Below are positions 18,417 to 28,012 of a stretch of 64,000 nt of DNA, piece by piece. The stretch covers positions 3,162,001-3,226,000 of the forward strand of contig OZ245800.1 of NCBI GenBank assembly GCA_965228215.1, in the 5' to 3' direction. A model generated the notes under the pieces. That model worked only from the letters and a program-made list of their open reading frames with translations, ran no database searches and had not been told where the DNA came from. Both the position numbers and the translations under genes were made by a program. Position 1 is the stretch's first letter; each line of letters begins with the position of its first letter. The stretch comes from Maricaulis sp965228215 (lineage in GTDB: Bacteria > Pseudomonadota > Alphaproteobacteria > Caulobacterales > Maricaulaceae).

Positions 18417-20165
18417 ATGGTCTCCGGCAAGAGTTTCGACGCATTGCTCGATGCGGGCATCAATCGTCAGGTCCAGAATGATCTGGCGGGCGCCATGGCA
18501 TTGTATCGCGAGGCCCTGGATCAGCGGCCCGATGATGCCGAGGCCCTGTGCCTGCTCGGCGCGGCGCAATTTCAGTCCGGGCAGCACGGTGAAGGCCTCG
18601 CACGCCTTGAACGCGCAGTCGCGACCGAGCCGGACGAACCGCGTTTCCGGATCCAGCTCGCGCTAGCGCTCTCGCAAGGCGGTGATGATGCCGCGGCCTT
18701 CGAGCATCTCGGCGCGGCTGCAGCGCGCGTCCCGGTCTCCGGTGAATTCGCCCGCCTGCTGGTCCACACCGGGCTGAAGGCACGCGCCTATCCGGAAACC
18801 GCCCGGGCGGCACAGGCCTGGTTACGCGCCGAGCCCGGCAACAGGGACGCCCTGCGCGTTCTGTCGGAAGCAGCCTTCGCGAGAGGGGATTTCGTCACCG
18901 CCCGGTCCGCACTGGAATCCGTCGCCGGAGCAAATCCTTCAGCCGAGGACGCAACCGCCCTCGCCCGCATCAATGTGCGCCTCAATGACCCCGAGCGCGC
19001 GAATGCCCATGCCGAACGCGCACTCGCCCTCGCCCCCGACAGTGTTGCGGCGATGGAGGTCGCGGCCCAGATCGCGCTCTATACCGGGCGTGCCGACGAC
19101 GCGTCCGCGCTCGCCGGCCGCGCGCTCGAGAGTGATCCTGCCAGCGTGTCCGCGGTTGGCACCCTGCTGGAACTGCCCGGCCGCAAGCCCGAAACGGTGC
19201 TCGATCGCGCCCGGTCCGTCCTGACCGGCAATACGCTGGAACCGTCCGCCGCGATTGCGCTGGGTTATGCTCTCGCCCGGGCATATGACGCCAACAAGGA
19301 GTACGACGCAGCCTTCGAGACAGCGCACGAGACGAATCAACGACAGGCCGAATTGCGCGCCGAGGCTGGCACGCTGGCCGCCGACCGGGACCGGCTCCAT
19401 GCCCTCGCCTCCGAGATCTTCGATGTCGATTGCATCGCCCGGATCCAGGGCGAGACCCGCGGATCAATTGAAGCGCCTCGCCCCGTTTTCGTGGTCGGCC
19501 CACCCCGTTCGGGCACCAGTCTGACGGAGAAACTCCTCTCCGGCAGCGAGGCTGTGGCCGGGCTGGGCGAACGCGGCGCGCTGATGCCGGAATTCCTGCG
19601 CCTGCTGCAGATCGCCGATACGGCGGGAATTGAAGCAGCAAGAGACGCTGCACTGACCCGCGCGGCAGAGATCGCCCGGGACGAACGATCCGCCTGGGCG
19701 ACGCTCGCAGGCCCGTCGGGCGTCATCGTCGACAAGACGCCCGCCTATCTCTACGCCGCCGGCTGGCTGGGCGCCCTCTTCCCGGACGCGCGCTTCGTCC
19801 ATCTGAGGCGCAATCGCAAGGACGTGATGGTCTCCAGCTTCTTCCAGAACCTGCCGGTCGACTATCCTTACGCCAACCGGATCGACACCATGCCGGACGC
19901 GCTCGACAAGGCCGGAACGCTCGCCCGGACATGGCAGGACAGGCTGCCGGCCTGGTTCGAGTTCGACTATGACGCCTTCGTCGGCGAGCCAGCTGCCAAG
20001 GCGCGCGATCTGTTCAAGTTCTGCTCTCTGGAGTGGACGGATTCCGTCCTCGACCCGGCACGGCCCGGCGGGCTCCGGGGCTTCTCGGCAATCGCCGCCT
20101 CGGGTGAAATCACGGCCAGCCGGCGCGAACGCTGGCGCAATTACGCCCGTCATTTCGGCTGGTAA
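18417..20165 (+). CDS. TPR-repeat sulfotransferase family protein
   Basis: A 582-aa protein. Residues about 10-320 are tetratricopeptide-like helical repeats (for example AGAMALYREALDQRPDDAEA). Residues about 355-580 are a sulfotransferase-type domain: VVGPPRSGTSLTEKL at 359-373 is the 5'-phosphosulfate loop, and FVHLRRNRKDVMVSSFF near 460 fits the 3'-phosphate site. Such proteins use PAPS as sulfate donor; the acceptor cannot be read from sequence. No signal peptide is seen, so it is probably cytoplasmic. It faces a TPR/2OG oxygenase and methyltransferase gene pair across a 6-bp convergent junction. That context suggests a modification set, perhaps linked to the nearby TonB receptor (inference). 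Confidence 0.82.
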   Translation: MVSGKSFDALLDAGINRQVQNDLAGAMALYREALDQRPDDAEALCLLGAAQFQSGQHGEGLARLERAVATEPDEPRFRIQLALALSQGGDDAAAFEHLGAAAARVPVSGEFARLLVHTGLKARAYPETARAAQAWLRAEPGNRDALRVLSEAAFARGDFVTARSALESVAGANPSAEDATALARINVRLNDPERANAHAERALALAPDSVAAMEVAAQIALYTGRADDASALAGRALESDPASVSAVGTLLELPGRKPETVLDRARSVLTGNTLEPSAAIALGYALARAYDANKEYDAAFETAHETNQRQAELRAEAGTLAADRDRLHALASEIFDVDCIARIQGETRGSIEAPRPVFVVGPPRSGTSLTEKLLSGSEAVAGLGERGALMPEFLRLLQIADTAGIEAARDAALTRAAEIARDERSAWATLAGPSGVIVDKTPAYLYAAGWLGALFPDARFVHLRRNRKDVMVSSFFQNLPVDYPYANRIDTMPDALDKAGTLARTWQDRLPAWFEFDYDAFVGEPAAKARDLFKFCSLEWTDSVLDPARPGGLRGFSAIAASGEITASRRERWRNYARHFGW

Positions 20166-20171
20166 CGGGTT

Positions 20172-21146
20172 TCAGCCCGCTGCCCGCGTCAACGAGACCA
20201 TCCACGCACAGGGGCGGTCCTCTTCATCGATGCTGAAAGCCTCGACGGTGCGGGATTCGACGTCATCGAGCGCGAAACGCGTCTCGATATCCGCTTGCGT
20301 CATGGCGGCCGCCATCATCGACGACATGCGCCGGGAATAGGCCTCTGCCTCGCCGGCCTGGTGGTCCAGCCATTTGTCGGATTCCTCGATCGAATAGGCC
20401 TGGCGGCGCTGATAGAGGAAAACCATGTCCTGCAGGAGGCGGTAGACGAAGGCCGCCGCCGGATTCGGTTCGGTCCGGGAAATCTCGGCCATCAGGGCAT
20501 TGGTATCGGTGACGAGCTCATTCTCGTGCTTCACGGTCTCGTCGCGATCCGCCTTGCCGAGCTCGAAACGGCGGGTCAGATCCATCTGCGCCTTGAAACG
20601 CCCGATCAGATTCGAGTCCACCAGATGGTCGAGCCAGGACAGATTCGTCTTGCATTCCTCGTAGATCGGCCCGTCATGCATGTGGATCAGGGCAACCATT
20701 TCGCCGCCCGGCGAAACGCCGGACCAGGCATGTTCGAAAGCTTTCTCGCCGGCATATTCCAGGCCGAACTGGCTGGTCACGAGGTCCTGGCTGCCAGGCT
20801 CCAGTAGGGGCTGGCCGGCATCTGCGACGATCGACGTCGTCCCGACCGTCTTCATGGCGCTGACGGCCTGTTGCACGGCGGCTTCGGAATAGTCCGCGAG
20901 GATGAAATGTGCCCCGTCGATACCGCGCAACGCCGCGAGCTGGTCGCCCGCCGCGGCGACAGTACCGGCGCCACAGGCCAGGTCCGCACAGCGCGCGCCA
21001 GGCGCGCGATCAAAGGTCCGCCCGTACACACCGGTCCAGAACCGGTCGAAACTGGCTGCGCTATCGGTGCTACGGACCGCAGCGTCGGATCCGTCGGCCC
21101 CTGTCCAGAAGGAGGACCAGGCGGCGCTGTCGTCTTGGGATGTCAT
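20172..21146 (-). CDS. class I SAM-dependent methyltransferase-like protein
   Basis: A 324-aa protein with the Rossmann SAM-binding motif I DLACGAGT at residues 55-62. An acidic strand end, FILADYSE, lies about 25 residues later, and DLVTSQFGLEYA fits motif IV/V. It therefore resembles class I methyltransferases; the substrate is unknown. The C-terminal half is helical and unlike well-known subfamilies. Its ATG overlaps the stop of the upstream TPR/oxygenase gene in ATGA, which strongly implies translational coupling. Its 3' end converges with the TPR-sulfotransferase gene. Confidence 0.75.
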   Translation of the reverse strand: MTSQDDSAAWSSFWTGADGSDAAVRSTDSAASFDRFWTGVYGRTFDRAPGARCADLACGAGTVAAAGDQLAALRGIDGAHFILADYSEAAVQQAVSAMKTVGTTSIVADAGQPLLEPGSQDLVTSQFGLEYAGEKAFEHAWSGVSPGGEMVALIHMHDGPIYEECKTNLSWLDHLVDSNLIGRFKAQMDLTRRFELGKADRDETVKHENELVTDTNALMAEISRTEPNPAAAFVYRLLQDMVFLYQRRQAYSIEESDKWLDHQAGEAEAYSRRMSSMMAAAMTQADIETRFALDDVESRTVEAFSIDEEDRPCAWMVSLTRAAG

Positions 21147-22936
21147 TCGGGTACCACATCAAACGCGATGGTCACGCGTTTGCCTTTTCGGATCGGCACG
21201 GTGCCGTGCCACATGTAGGAAGGAAAGAGCGCCAGTGTGCCTGCCGCGGGTTCGATGAATTGTTCCGGCTCGTTCGCGCCCGGCACATCAAACGGCGGCG
21301 CGCCGAAATTGATCCAGCCCTCGCGATCCCCGGCACCGGCAACAGCATCGGGAACGTGTACATAATAGGCGGAGCTGATCCAGCCTTCCGGATGCACGTG
21401 AGAGACGTGATTGCCGCCCGGCGACAGTTTCACGGACCAGGCACCCGTCAGGCGGAAATCCCCGGAAATACGTGAGAGCAGCGGGTGCGTATCGTCGCGC
21501 GGAAGCCAGGCGATATGCTTGGCAATCGTCTTCTTGAGAGAGGCGAAAAAGGCCTGGAAGATCGCTTCGTCCGAATGCTTGATATCGACACTGGTCTGCG
21601 AGCCCAGCCGCAGGGATTGGTCGAGTGGATGCTGCTGGAAACTGTGCAATTCCAGCAGGCGTTCCAGCAGCGCGGCATTGAACGCGTCGAGGCTCTCGTA
21701 ACCGTCCGGCGTGTCGAGCTGCCAGGGCCGCACGAATTTGTCGTACTGCATCAGGCGTTCATAGGCCGGATCACCGGTCTGGCGCGCCGCAGTGGCCTCC
21801 ATGGCGATCCAGAACTGGCTGAGCGGCATGGCATCGCGCGCCTGCAGGATCAAGGGCATTGCCTCGTCACCCTTGCCGGTCATCAGCAGGGCGCGGACCT
21901 CATTGGCCAGGAGTTCGGTATCATTCTTGGCATTGCGGGCCGCGAAGACGGCCGGTGCCAGGGCGGCAGCCCCGTCACCCTTCTCGATCAGGGCATCAGC
22001 CTTGAGGAATTCGATACCGGGCCGCTGGCCGAGCTCCGCCGTCGCGCGGTCCGCGACCACGAGCGCTTCGTCCATCTCGGCCATCTGGGTCAGGACCTTG
22101 ATGTAATGCAGCCAAAGCATTTCCGATTGCGGATCGCGCTGGATCGAGGTTTCGAACATGCTGCGGATCTCGTCGGCCCGGCCGGTCATCCAGAGCAATT
22201 GCGAGCGCGATTGCAGGGCATCGGCATGGCCGGACTGGATGTCAAGAATGCGCTGCCCCTCCTCGATGGCGGCATCGTGCTGCAGCGTGCGGACCAGCGC
22301 CCGCATGCGCGCCCAGGCCAGGTCCACATCCGGCGAACCCGCCGGCAGGATGTCCAGTGCGCGAGCATCGCGGCCCGTCTCCATCAGGAATTCGGCGAGG
22401 AGCTTGCGGGCTCCCTTCGGTTCCGGCTGCGCCGTCAGGAGCGGTTCCAGTTTCGCGATCGCCTCGTCGATCCGGCGGGCCGCGTGCAGAGCCCGGGCAT
22501 GCGCCATGACGAGCTCGGGCCCAGCATGACCCGCCCGGGCCATCGCCTCCATCAGGCTGACGGCCTCGTCGGCGCGGCCGGCCTCGCTCCAGGCCCGGCC
22601 CAGATTGATCACGGCGGGCAGATAGCCCGGCCGGCATTTCAGGGCGCGTTCGAGATAATCTCCGGCCTCCGCCGGCTTGCCCTGATCGAGGCGTAACAGC
22701 CCCAAAACGTTCAGAGTTTCATGATGCTGCGGGACCAGCCGGAGCGCGCGTTGCAGATAGTCCTCGGCCTCGTTGAGAGCACCGGACTGACGCGCCACCA
22801 TGCCCGACAGGCGCAGGACGTCATTATGCCCCGGGCGCGTGGCGTAGCGCATCTGCGCACACAGGGCCTCGGCCTCTGCGTATTTGCCGTCCTGGTAGAG
22901 ACGGACGGCCTGGTTGAACGTGTCTACAAGAGCCAT
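21143..22936 (-). CDS. TPR protein with C-terminal 2-oxoglutarate/Fe(II) oxygenase domain
   Basis: A 597-aa protein from the ATG at 22936 (AGGATCGGG upstream; a 37-codon in-frame extension is rejected). Residues about 1-400 are TPR repeats such as EDYLQRALRLVPQHHETLNV. The C-terminal 110 residues look like a putative 2OG-Fe(II) oxygenase of the prolyl-hydroxylase superfamily. HVHPEGW places the first metal His near residue 515 and MWHGTVP the distal His near 577, with RVTIAFDV supplying the Arg for 2-oxoglutarate. Family members hydroxylate proteins or peptides; the target here is unknown. It is coupled by ATGA overlap to the methyltransferase, and lies beyond the TonB receptor terminator. 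Confidence 0.8.
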   Translation of the reverse strand: MALVDTFNQAVRLYQDGKYAEAEALCAQMRYATRPGHNDVLRLSGMVARQSGALNEAEDYLQRALRLVPQHHETLNVLGLLRLDQGKPAEAGDYLERALKCRPGYLPAVINLGRAWSEAGRADEAVSLMEAMARAGHAGPELVMAHARALHAARRIDEAIAKLEPLLTAQPEPKGARKLLAEFLMETGRDARALDILPAGSPDVDLAWARMRALVRTLQHDAAIEEGQRILDIQSGHADALQSRSQLLWMTGRADEIRSMFETSIQRDPQSEMLWLHYIKVLTQMAEMDEALVVADRATAELGQRPGIEFLKADALIEKGDGAAALAPAVFAARNAKNDTELLANEVRALLMTGKGDEAMPLILQARDAMPLSQFWIAMEATAARQTGDPAYERLMQYDKFVRPWQLDTPDGYESLDAFNAALLERLLELHSFQQHPLDQSLRLGSQTSVDIKHSDEAIFQAFFASLKKTIAKHIAWLPRDDTHPLLSRISGDFRLTGAWSVKLSPGGNHVSHVHPEGWISSAYYVHVPDAVAGAGDREGWINFGAPPFDVPGANEPEQFIEPAAGTLALFPSYMWHGTVPIRKGKRVTIAFDVVPE

Positions 22937-23007
22937 ACCCGATCCTAGCTCAATCCGGGGCGTTCGAGCAGCCTCGATGGCAGTGCGATCCTGCGTACAA
23001 GTCCCTG

Positions 23008-23045
23008 AAAAGAAAAAGGGCGGCGAACCCTGAAGCTCGCCGCCC
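23008..23045 (-). terminator. rho-independent terminator of the TonB receptor gene
   Basis: GGGCGGCGA (23018-23026) and TCGCCGCCC (23037-23045) form a perfect 9-bp stem. On the minus strand it is followed by TTTTTCTTTT. It ends the receptor transcript before the TPR/oxygenase gene. Confidence 0.92.
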
Positions 23046-23071
23046 AATCTCGGAGTTTCTAGGGGTAAGGC

Positions 23072-25942
23072 CTAGAAACGACCACGCAGGTTGACCCAGA
23101 ACGTACGTCCGAAGACGTCGTACGTGGCCGGCCACGTGTTGGCCTGCTCCTGGTTGTTACCCAGGATCGGCGGCTTCGTATCGAACAGGTTGTCGATACC
23201 GCCCGTCACGCTGTAGGTCTCGTTGATTTCCCAGGAACCGGACATGTCGAAGTAGTTCTCGGCATCCAGGACATCATTACCGTCTTCAGACGTGGTTTCG
23301 CCAATGTGGCGCCAGATCAGCTGAGCGCTCAGCGGACCATTGTACCAGTCAAGCGTGGCGCGATGGCCCCACTCGGCGTTCGGCTCACCGCACGAACCGG
23401 AGAAGACGCCAACACAGTCAACCGAGGCCGCGGCCGCGTTCTGCTGCGAGGAGTTCTCTTCCCAGTACGTACCCAGGAAACCGATGGCGAAGTCGCCCGG
23501 AATGATTTCCGGCAGCAGCTCACCCAGTTCCCAGTCAAGCTGAACGTCGATACCGGTCGTACGAGCCAGTGCGATGTTGTTCAGCTGAGCGGAGATCGTG
23601 TCGATCGGCGAACCACCCGCGAAGCGCGTGATCAGCTGACAGAACGCCTGGTTCGGGTCGGTGTTACCCTGACCAGCCTGAGTACCAACGCTGTAGCAGC
23701 TGTCCAGGATGAACTGGGCAGACGGTGCAGCGATGATGTCTTCCATCTCGATGTCGAAGTAGTCGACGGAGATCGTCAGGCCATCAACGAAGCTCGGCTC
23801 GAAGATCGCACCGAACGTGATCGTCTCGGCGGTTTCAACACCCAGCGTCGGGTTACCACCGGTCAGCGTTTCGATCTGACCGTTCGGCTGGGAGAAGACA
23901 CCCAGATCACCTGCCTGGACGCCAGTGGCGAGGCAGAGTGCGTCGAGGCGTGCATCACCCGGCGTGTAGGTGCCGAGCGGACCGACGGAACACGGGTCAG
24001 CAGCGCCCGGGAAGCCGTTGGAGACAGCCGAGAACAGCTCGCCGATGTTCGGAGCACGCGTTGCGGTGTTGTACGAACCGCGGAACGTGACTTCCGGAAC
24101 CGGACCCCAGCGACCGGCAACCTTGTACGCGTCTGCGCCACCGGAGGTGGAGTAGTCCGAGTAACGAGCAGCCAGTTCGAATTCGAGGACTTCAGCCATC
24201 GGCTGACCGGAGAGAACCGGCAGCAGGGCTTCCGCGTAGTAGTCGTACACGTCGTACGAACCACCAACCGGCGGAGCACCGTTGAAGCCGAGCAGCGTGC
24301 CGGCAGCAAGGTCCTGCGACGGACGGAAGTCACCGTCTTCAGCGCGGTATTCGAAACCGGCAGCGACGCCGATCGGGCCACCCGGCAGCTCAATCCAGCC
24401 GCTGGTGTCACCGAACATCGTAGCAGAGAAGACCTGCTGGTTACGTTCGCTCTCGGAGTTCAGGCGCGTGGAGATGAAGGCTGCTGCTGCTGCAGAGATG
24501 TTGCCTTCACCGAACACGTTGATCGGCACACAGCCGTTCGACGTGTCGTTACAGTTGATGCCGTCATCAGACAGGAATGCCTGCTGCAGGCGCGGCTGAG
24601 AGATGTCGCCTTCGATGGCGGACGATTCCATGGAACGACCGGACTGGAAGTAGACATCCCAGGACAGGTTCGAGTTGAAATCGCCACGGAGGCCGAGCTG
24701 GAACTGGAACACGGTGCGCGTGTCGTTGGAACGACGCGGGCCGACTTCGACCATGCGGCGGCCGAGGAAGAGCGTACCGATGTTACCCGCTGCAACACCC
24801 GGCTGTGCCAGCAGAGCTGCCGTGTCCGGATGGATGTTCGGGTTGTCCAGGTCAACGTCCAGGAACGTGAAGGCCGGCGTCGGAGCCAGCTGCTGGTCAA
24901 CTGCGTTCTGCGAGAACGTGACACGCGAGTACATGTTCAGGCCGTCGGCGATGTCGTAGTTGCCGAGGATGGTCGCGTTGTAGCGTTCCTGCGGCAGCTG
25001 CAGATAGTTCACCGGAGCGTAGTTGTAGCGCGTGTTGTTCGGGCCACCGTTGATCCACGGGGTCGGCGAACCGTCCGCGTTGAAGGTCAGACCACCCACA
25101 CAGGCCGTGCCCGTGTCGGTCAGGCCTTCCGGACAGGAACCGGAAGCGAACAGGCCAGCGGCCGTCCAGTCGTAGGGACCAGCGAAGTTGAAGACGTGGC
25201 CAGCCGGAACACCCGAGGAGCCCAGCGGGATCAGCGGCAGGGACTGCTGCGTACCGCCCAGTGCGGTGCGCGAGAAGTCGCGATCGCCCTGGAAGACTTC
25301 TTCACGGTTCACATAGCCCATGTTCATGACGACGTTACCGCGACCGGAGTCGAAGTTGCCGCCCATCGTGACGGAGCCAGTCTGGAAGCGGGCGTCGCCA
25401 CGCTGGGACTGCTCGTAACCGACGTTGAACTCAACACCCTCGAAGTCGTCCTTGAGGATGAAGTTCACAACACCGGCAACAGCGTCGGAACCGTAAACGG
25501 CCGAGGCGCCACCCGTCACGACTTCAACGCGCTCGATGAGCGAAGCCGGGATGGTGTTGATGTCAACCGTACCGCCGACACCGCCAGGCATGGCGCGCGT
25601 GCCGTCGATCAGGACCAGCGTACGGCCAGAGCCGAGACCACGCAGGTTGACCGTGGCAGTACCGTTACCCGGGTTGTTGGACGTACGGTCCAGGCCCGGA
25701 ATGGTCTGCGGCAGAGTGTTCAGCAGGGATTCGGTGTTGACCGTACCGGTCATCTCGAACTGTGCGCTGTCCACGGTAGCGACCGGGCTGTTAGCAACGA
25801 AGTCCTGGCGCGCGATCCGCGAGCCCGTCACGACGATCGTATCGTCGCTTGCTCCGTCCTGAGCCATCGCCGGTGCTGCGTAAGCCAGTCCGCCGATGAG
25901 CGTGCTCGCCATAAGGCAAGCCTTCATAGTATTGCGTCTCAC
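23072..25942 (-). CDS. TonB-dependent outer-membrane receptor
   Basis: A receptor of about 956 aa that would import a large or scarce substrate across the outer membrane using TonB-ExbBD energy. I place the start at a GTG (25942) because GGAGGG lies exactly 8 nt upstream; the ATG 15 bases later has no close binding site. A signal peptide (to about residue 27, ending APAMAQ) is followed by a TonB-box-like TIVVTGSRI. The plug domain (RGLGSGRTLVLIDGTRAMPG, ASAVYGSDAVAGVVNFILK) and a beta-barrel ending in aromatic Phe (WVNLRGRF) follow. It resembles the large receptors of Caulobacterales/sphingomonads; the ligand is unknown. Proximity to TPR modification genes may hint at a peptide or glycan substrate (inference). 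Confidence 0.92.
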   Translation of the reverse strand: MRRNTMKACLMASTLIGGLAYAAPAMAQDGASDDTIVVTGSRIARQDFVANSPVATVDSAQFEMTGTVNTESLLNTLPQTIPGLDRTSNNPGNGTATVNLRGLGSGRTLVLIDGTRAMPGGVGGTVDINTIPASLIERVEVVTGGASAVYGSDAVAGVVNFILKDDFEGVEFNVGYEQSQRGDARFQTGSVTMGGNFDSGRGNVVMNMGYVNREEVFQGDRDFSRTALGGTQQSLPLIPLGSSGVPAGHVFNFAGPYDWTAAGLFASGSCPEGLTDTGTACVGGLTFNADGSPTPWINGGPNNTRYNYAPVNYLQLPQERYNATILGNYDIADGLNMYSRVTFSQNAVDQQLAPTPAFTFLDVDLDNPNIHPDTAALLAQPGVAAGNIGTLFLGRRMVEVGPRRSNDTRTVFQFQLGLRGDFNSNLSWDVYFQSGRSMESSAIEGDISQPRLQQAFLSDDGINCNDTSNGCVPINVFGEGNISAAAAAFISTRLNSESERNQQVFSATMFGDTSGWIELPGGPIGVAAGFEYRAEDGDFRPSQDLAAGTLLGFNGAPPVGGSYDVYDYYAEALLPVLSGQPMAEVLEFELAARYSDYSTSGGADAYKVAGRWGPVPEVTFRGSYNTATRAPNIGELFSAVSNGFPGAADPCSVGPLGTYTPGDARLDALCLATGVQAGDLGVFSQPNGQIETLTGGNPTLGVETAETITFGAIFEPSFVDGLTISVDYFDIEMEDIIAAPSAQFILDSCYSVGTQAGQGNTDPNQAFCQLITRFAGGSPIDTISAQLNNIALARTTGIDVQLDWELGELLPEIIPGDFAIGFLGTYWEENSSQQNAAAASVDCVGVFSGSCGEPNAEWGHRATLDWYNGPLSAQLIWRHIGETTSEDGNDVLDAENYFDMSGSWEINETYSVTGGIDNLFDTKPPILGNNQEQANTWPATYDVFGRTFWVNLRGRF

Positions 25943-26055
25943 TCTTTTATCCCTCCGAGTAAGATGACGATTCATGGGAAGTGTTCGTCCCTGACATTGT
26001 TATCGTTGACGTCCCTTCCCCCTCAACGAGGCACACGATTCCCCGTCTTGCGGTG

Positions 26056-26085
26056 AAGCTACGGGTGCCGGTCAGCCTCGGTCAA
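26056..26085 (-). promoter_or_regulatory. candidate promoter of the TonB receptor gene
   Basis: TTGACC (26085-26080) and TAGCTT (26061-26056) separated by 18 bp on the minus strand. This gives a leader of roughly 110 nt. It is a reasonable sigma-70-type match but not unique. Confidence 0.35.
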
Positions 26086-26508
26086 TGCAACAGGACCGTT
26101 ACAGCCACATTTTCACCCCGGTTTTCGGACCCACTGTGACAGATTAGTCTCACTCATCGTGTTCTACCCGTCATTCGTCGCAGCGAATACACGCGCCAGG
26201 GGATTCCCGATCGCTGTCCGGTCGCGTTAGAAGACGTATATCGAAATGCGCTATCTGCACGCCTGAAAAGGCGTTTCGCGGGCTGTTACAACCGCCGTTC
26301 CGACCAGATTCGAGACCAGACGCATCCTCGCTTCATCGTGCCGGAAGCACCGTTCGTCCAGCATCCCGGCGCATTCCCAACCGCGCCTGAAAAGACGCGT
26401 TTTGACCTCAAAACCACGCCTCCAGGCCGATCCACAGAGCCGCATTCGAGGGGTCCGGGAGGGATGACTTCCTCCAACGGAACAGCCTGATTACTTCACA
26501 TCACAAAG

Positions 26509-26545
26509 TAAAACAGGGCGGCTCCTGTCCGGAACCGCCCTGCTT
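26509..26545 (-). terminator. rho-independent terminator of the second tuf gene
   Basis: CAGGGCGG (26514-26521) and CCGCCCTG (26535-26542) form an 8-bp stem. Read on the minus strand it is followed by TTTTACTTT. It lies about 50 bp past the tuf stop, so this copy is monocistronic. Confidence 0.88.
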
Positions 26546-26593
26546 CTTAAATATAGACCGGAACGCCGAAGCGTCGCGGCAAGTCGAATGCGC

Positions 26594-27784
26594 TTACTCG
26601 ACGATTTTGGAGACGACGCCTGCACCGACGGTGCGGCCGCCTTCACGGATGGCGAAGCGCAGCTTCTCTTCCATCGCGATCGGCGTGATCAGCTCGACAT
26701 CCATCTCGACATTGTCGCCCGGCATAACCATCTCGGTTCCGGACTTCAGCGTCACAACACCCGTCACATCCGTCGTACGGAAGTAGAACTGCGGACGGTA
26801 GTTCGTGAAGAACGGCGTGTGGCGGCCGCCCTCTTCCTTCGTCAGGATGTACGCCTCAGCCACGAACTTGTGGTGCGGCGTGATCGAACCCGGCTTGGCC
26901 AGAACCTGGCCGCGCTCAACACCCTCACGGTCGATACCACGCAGCAGAACGCCGACATTGTCGCCAGCTTCGCCCTGGTCGAGCAGCTTGCGGAACATCT
27001 CAACGCCCGTACACGTCGTCTTCTGAGTCTCGCGGATACCCACGATCTCGATCTCTTCGCCGACATTCACGACACCGCGCTCAATGCGGCCCGTAACAAC
27101 CGTACCGCGGCCGGAAATCGAGAACACGTCCTCGATCGGCATCAGGAAGGGCTGGTCCTTCGGACGTTCCGGCGTCGGGATGTACTCATCCACGGCAGCC
27201 ATCAGCTCGAGGATCTTCTCCTTACCGATGTTCTCGTCACGGCCTTCAACAGCCGCCAGAGCAGAACCGGCAACGATCGGAATGTCGTCGCCCGGGAACT
27301 CGTAGGAAGACAGAAGTTCGCGAACTTCCATCTCAACCAGTTCCAGGAGCTCTTCATCGTCCACCTGGTCAACCTTGTTCAGGAAGACAACCAGGGCCGG
27401 AACGCCAACCTGGCGAGCCAGCAGGATGTGCTCGCGCGTCTGCGGCATCGGGCCGTCAGCAGCGTTCACAACCAGGATAGCGCCGTCCATCTGGGCTGCA
27501 CCCGTGATCATGTTCTTCACGTAGTCAGCGTGACCCGGGCAATCCACATGCGCGTAGTGACGGTTGTCCGTCTCATACTCAACGTGAGCCGTCGAGATCG
27601 TGATACCGCGGGCCTTCTCTTCCGGCGCCGAGTCAATCTCGTCATAACCCTTGGCTTCACCACCGCTGGCCTCAGCCAGAACCATCGTGATCGCCGCCGT
27701 CAGCGTCGTCTTGCCGTGGTCAACGTGACCAATCGTGCCGATGTTCGCGTGCGGCTTGTTCCGCTCAAACTTTTCCTTCGCCAT
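26594..27784 (-). CDS. tuf: elongation factor Tu, copy 2
   Basis: Second EF-Tu gene, encoding the same 396-aa protein as the copy at 1674-2864. The start is MAKEKFERNKPHANIG at 27784; an in-frame extension upstream is leader sequence. Unlike copy 1 it stands alone, with its own candidate promoter (27883-27912) and terminator. The match with copy 1 begins at the stop codon and ends within two bases upstream of the start codon, while flanks differ completely. That is the signature of recent gene conversion confined to the coding region. Confidence 0.98.
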   Translation of the reverse strand: MAKEKFERNKPHANIGTIGHVDHGKTTLTAAITMVLAEASGGEAKGYDEIDSAPEEKARGITISTAHVEYETDNRHYAHVDCPGHADYVKNMITGAAQMDGAILVVNAADGPMPQTREHILLARQVGVPALVVFLNKVDQVDDEELLELVEMEVRELLSSYEFPGDDIPIVAGSALAAVEGRDENIGKEKILELMAAVDEYIPTPERPKDQPFLMPIEDVFSISGRGTVVTGRIERGVVNVGEEIEIVGIRETQKTTCTGVEMFRKLLDQGEAGDNVGVLLRGIDREGVERGQVLAKPGSITPHHKFVAEAYILTKEEGGRHTPFFTNYRPQFYFRTTDVTGVVTLKSGTEMVMPGDNVEMDVELITPIAMEEKLRFAIREGGRTVGAGVVSKIVE

Positions 27785-27882
27785 CGATCTACCTCGTACG
27801 ATGTCGATCCGGAGACGAATGGCCGATCGACTGAGTGGATGAAACGGCGGAAATACCGAACGCATTCCCGCAATGTGCGGGC

Positions 27883-27912
27883 CTGATACACAAGACTGGG
27901 CGGGCATGGCAA
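27883..27912 (-). promoter_or_regulatory. candidate promoter of the second tuf gene
   Basis: TTGCCA (27912-27907) and TATCAG (27888-27883) on the minus strand are spaced by 18 bp. The leader to tuf would be about 95 nt. Other nearby -35-like boxes exist, so the assignment is tentative. Confidence 0.35.
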
Positions 27913-28012
27913 GCCCCAATGCAAGCACGTTGTTTTCCGGATCATCCGCAAACCCTCCCCGCCCGCACCGTCAGTGGCTTCGCGAGGCGGACAATGGGTA
28001 TGGAAAGAATTC

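Larger units (their letters stand above)
25943..26593. other. 650-bp intergenic region between TonB receptor and second tuf
   Basis: No convincing protein gene was seen. It contains a candidate receptor promoter (26056-26085), two similar GAAA-loop hairpins at 26260-26273 and 26382-26399, each followed by T residues on the plus strand, and the tuf terminator at 26509-26545. Overlapping short frames on the minus strand lack ribosome binding sites and family features. Confidence 0.5.

Noticed and set aside
23306..26056. Plus-strand open frame opposite the TonB receptor
   Set aside because: Shadow frame, rich in Arg and Val, with no ribosome binding site, while the receptor on the other strand is unmistakable.
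26251..26477. Two overlapping short minus-strand frames between TonB receptor and tuf
   Set aside because: No ribosome binding site, atypical Cys/Arg/Trp content and no recognisable motif.
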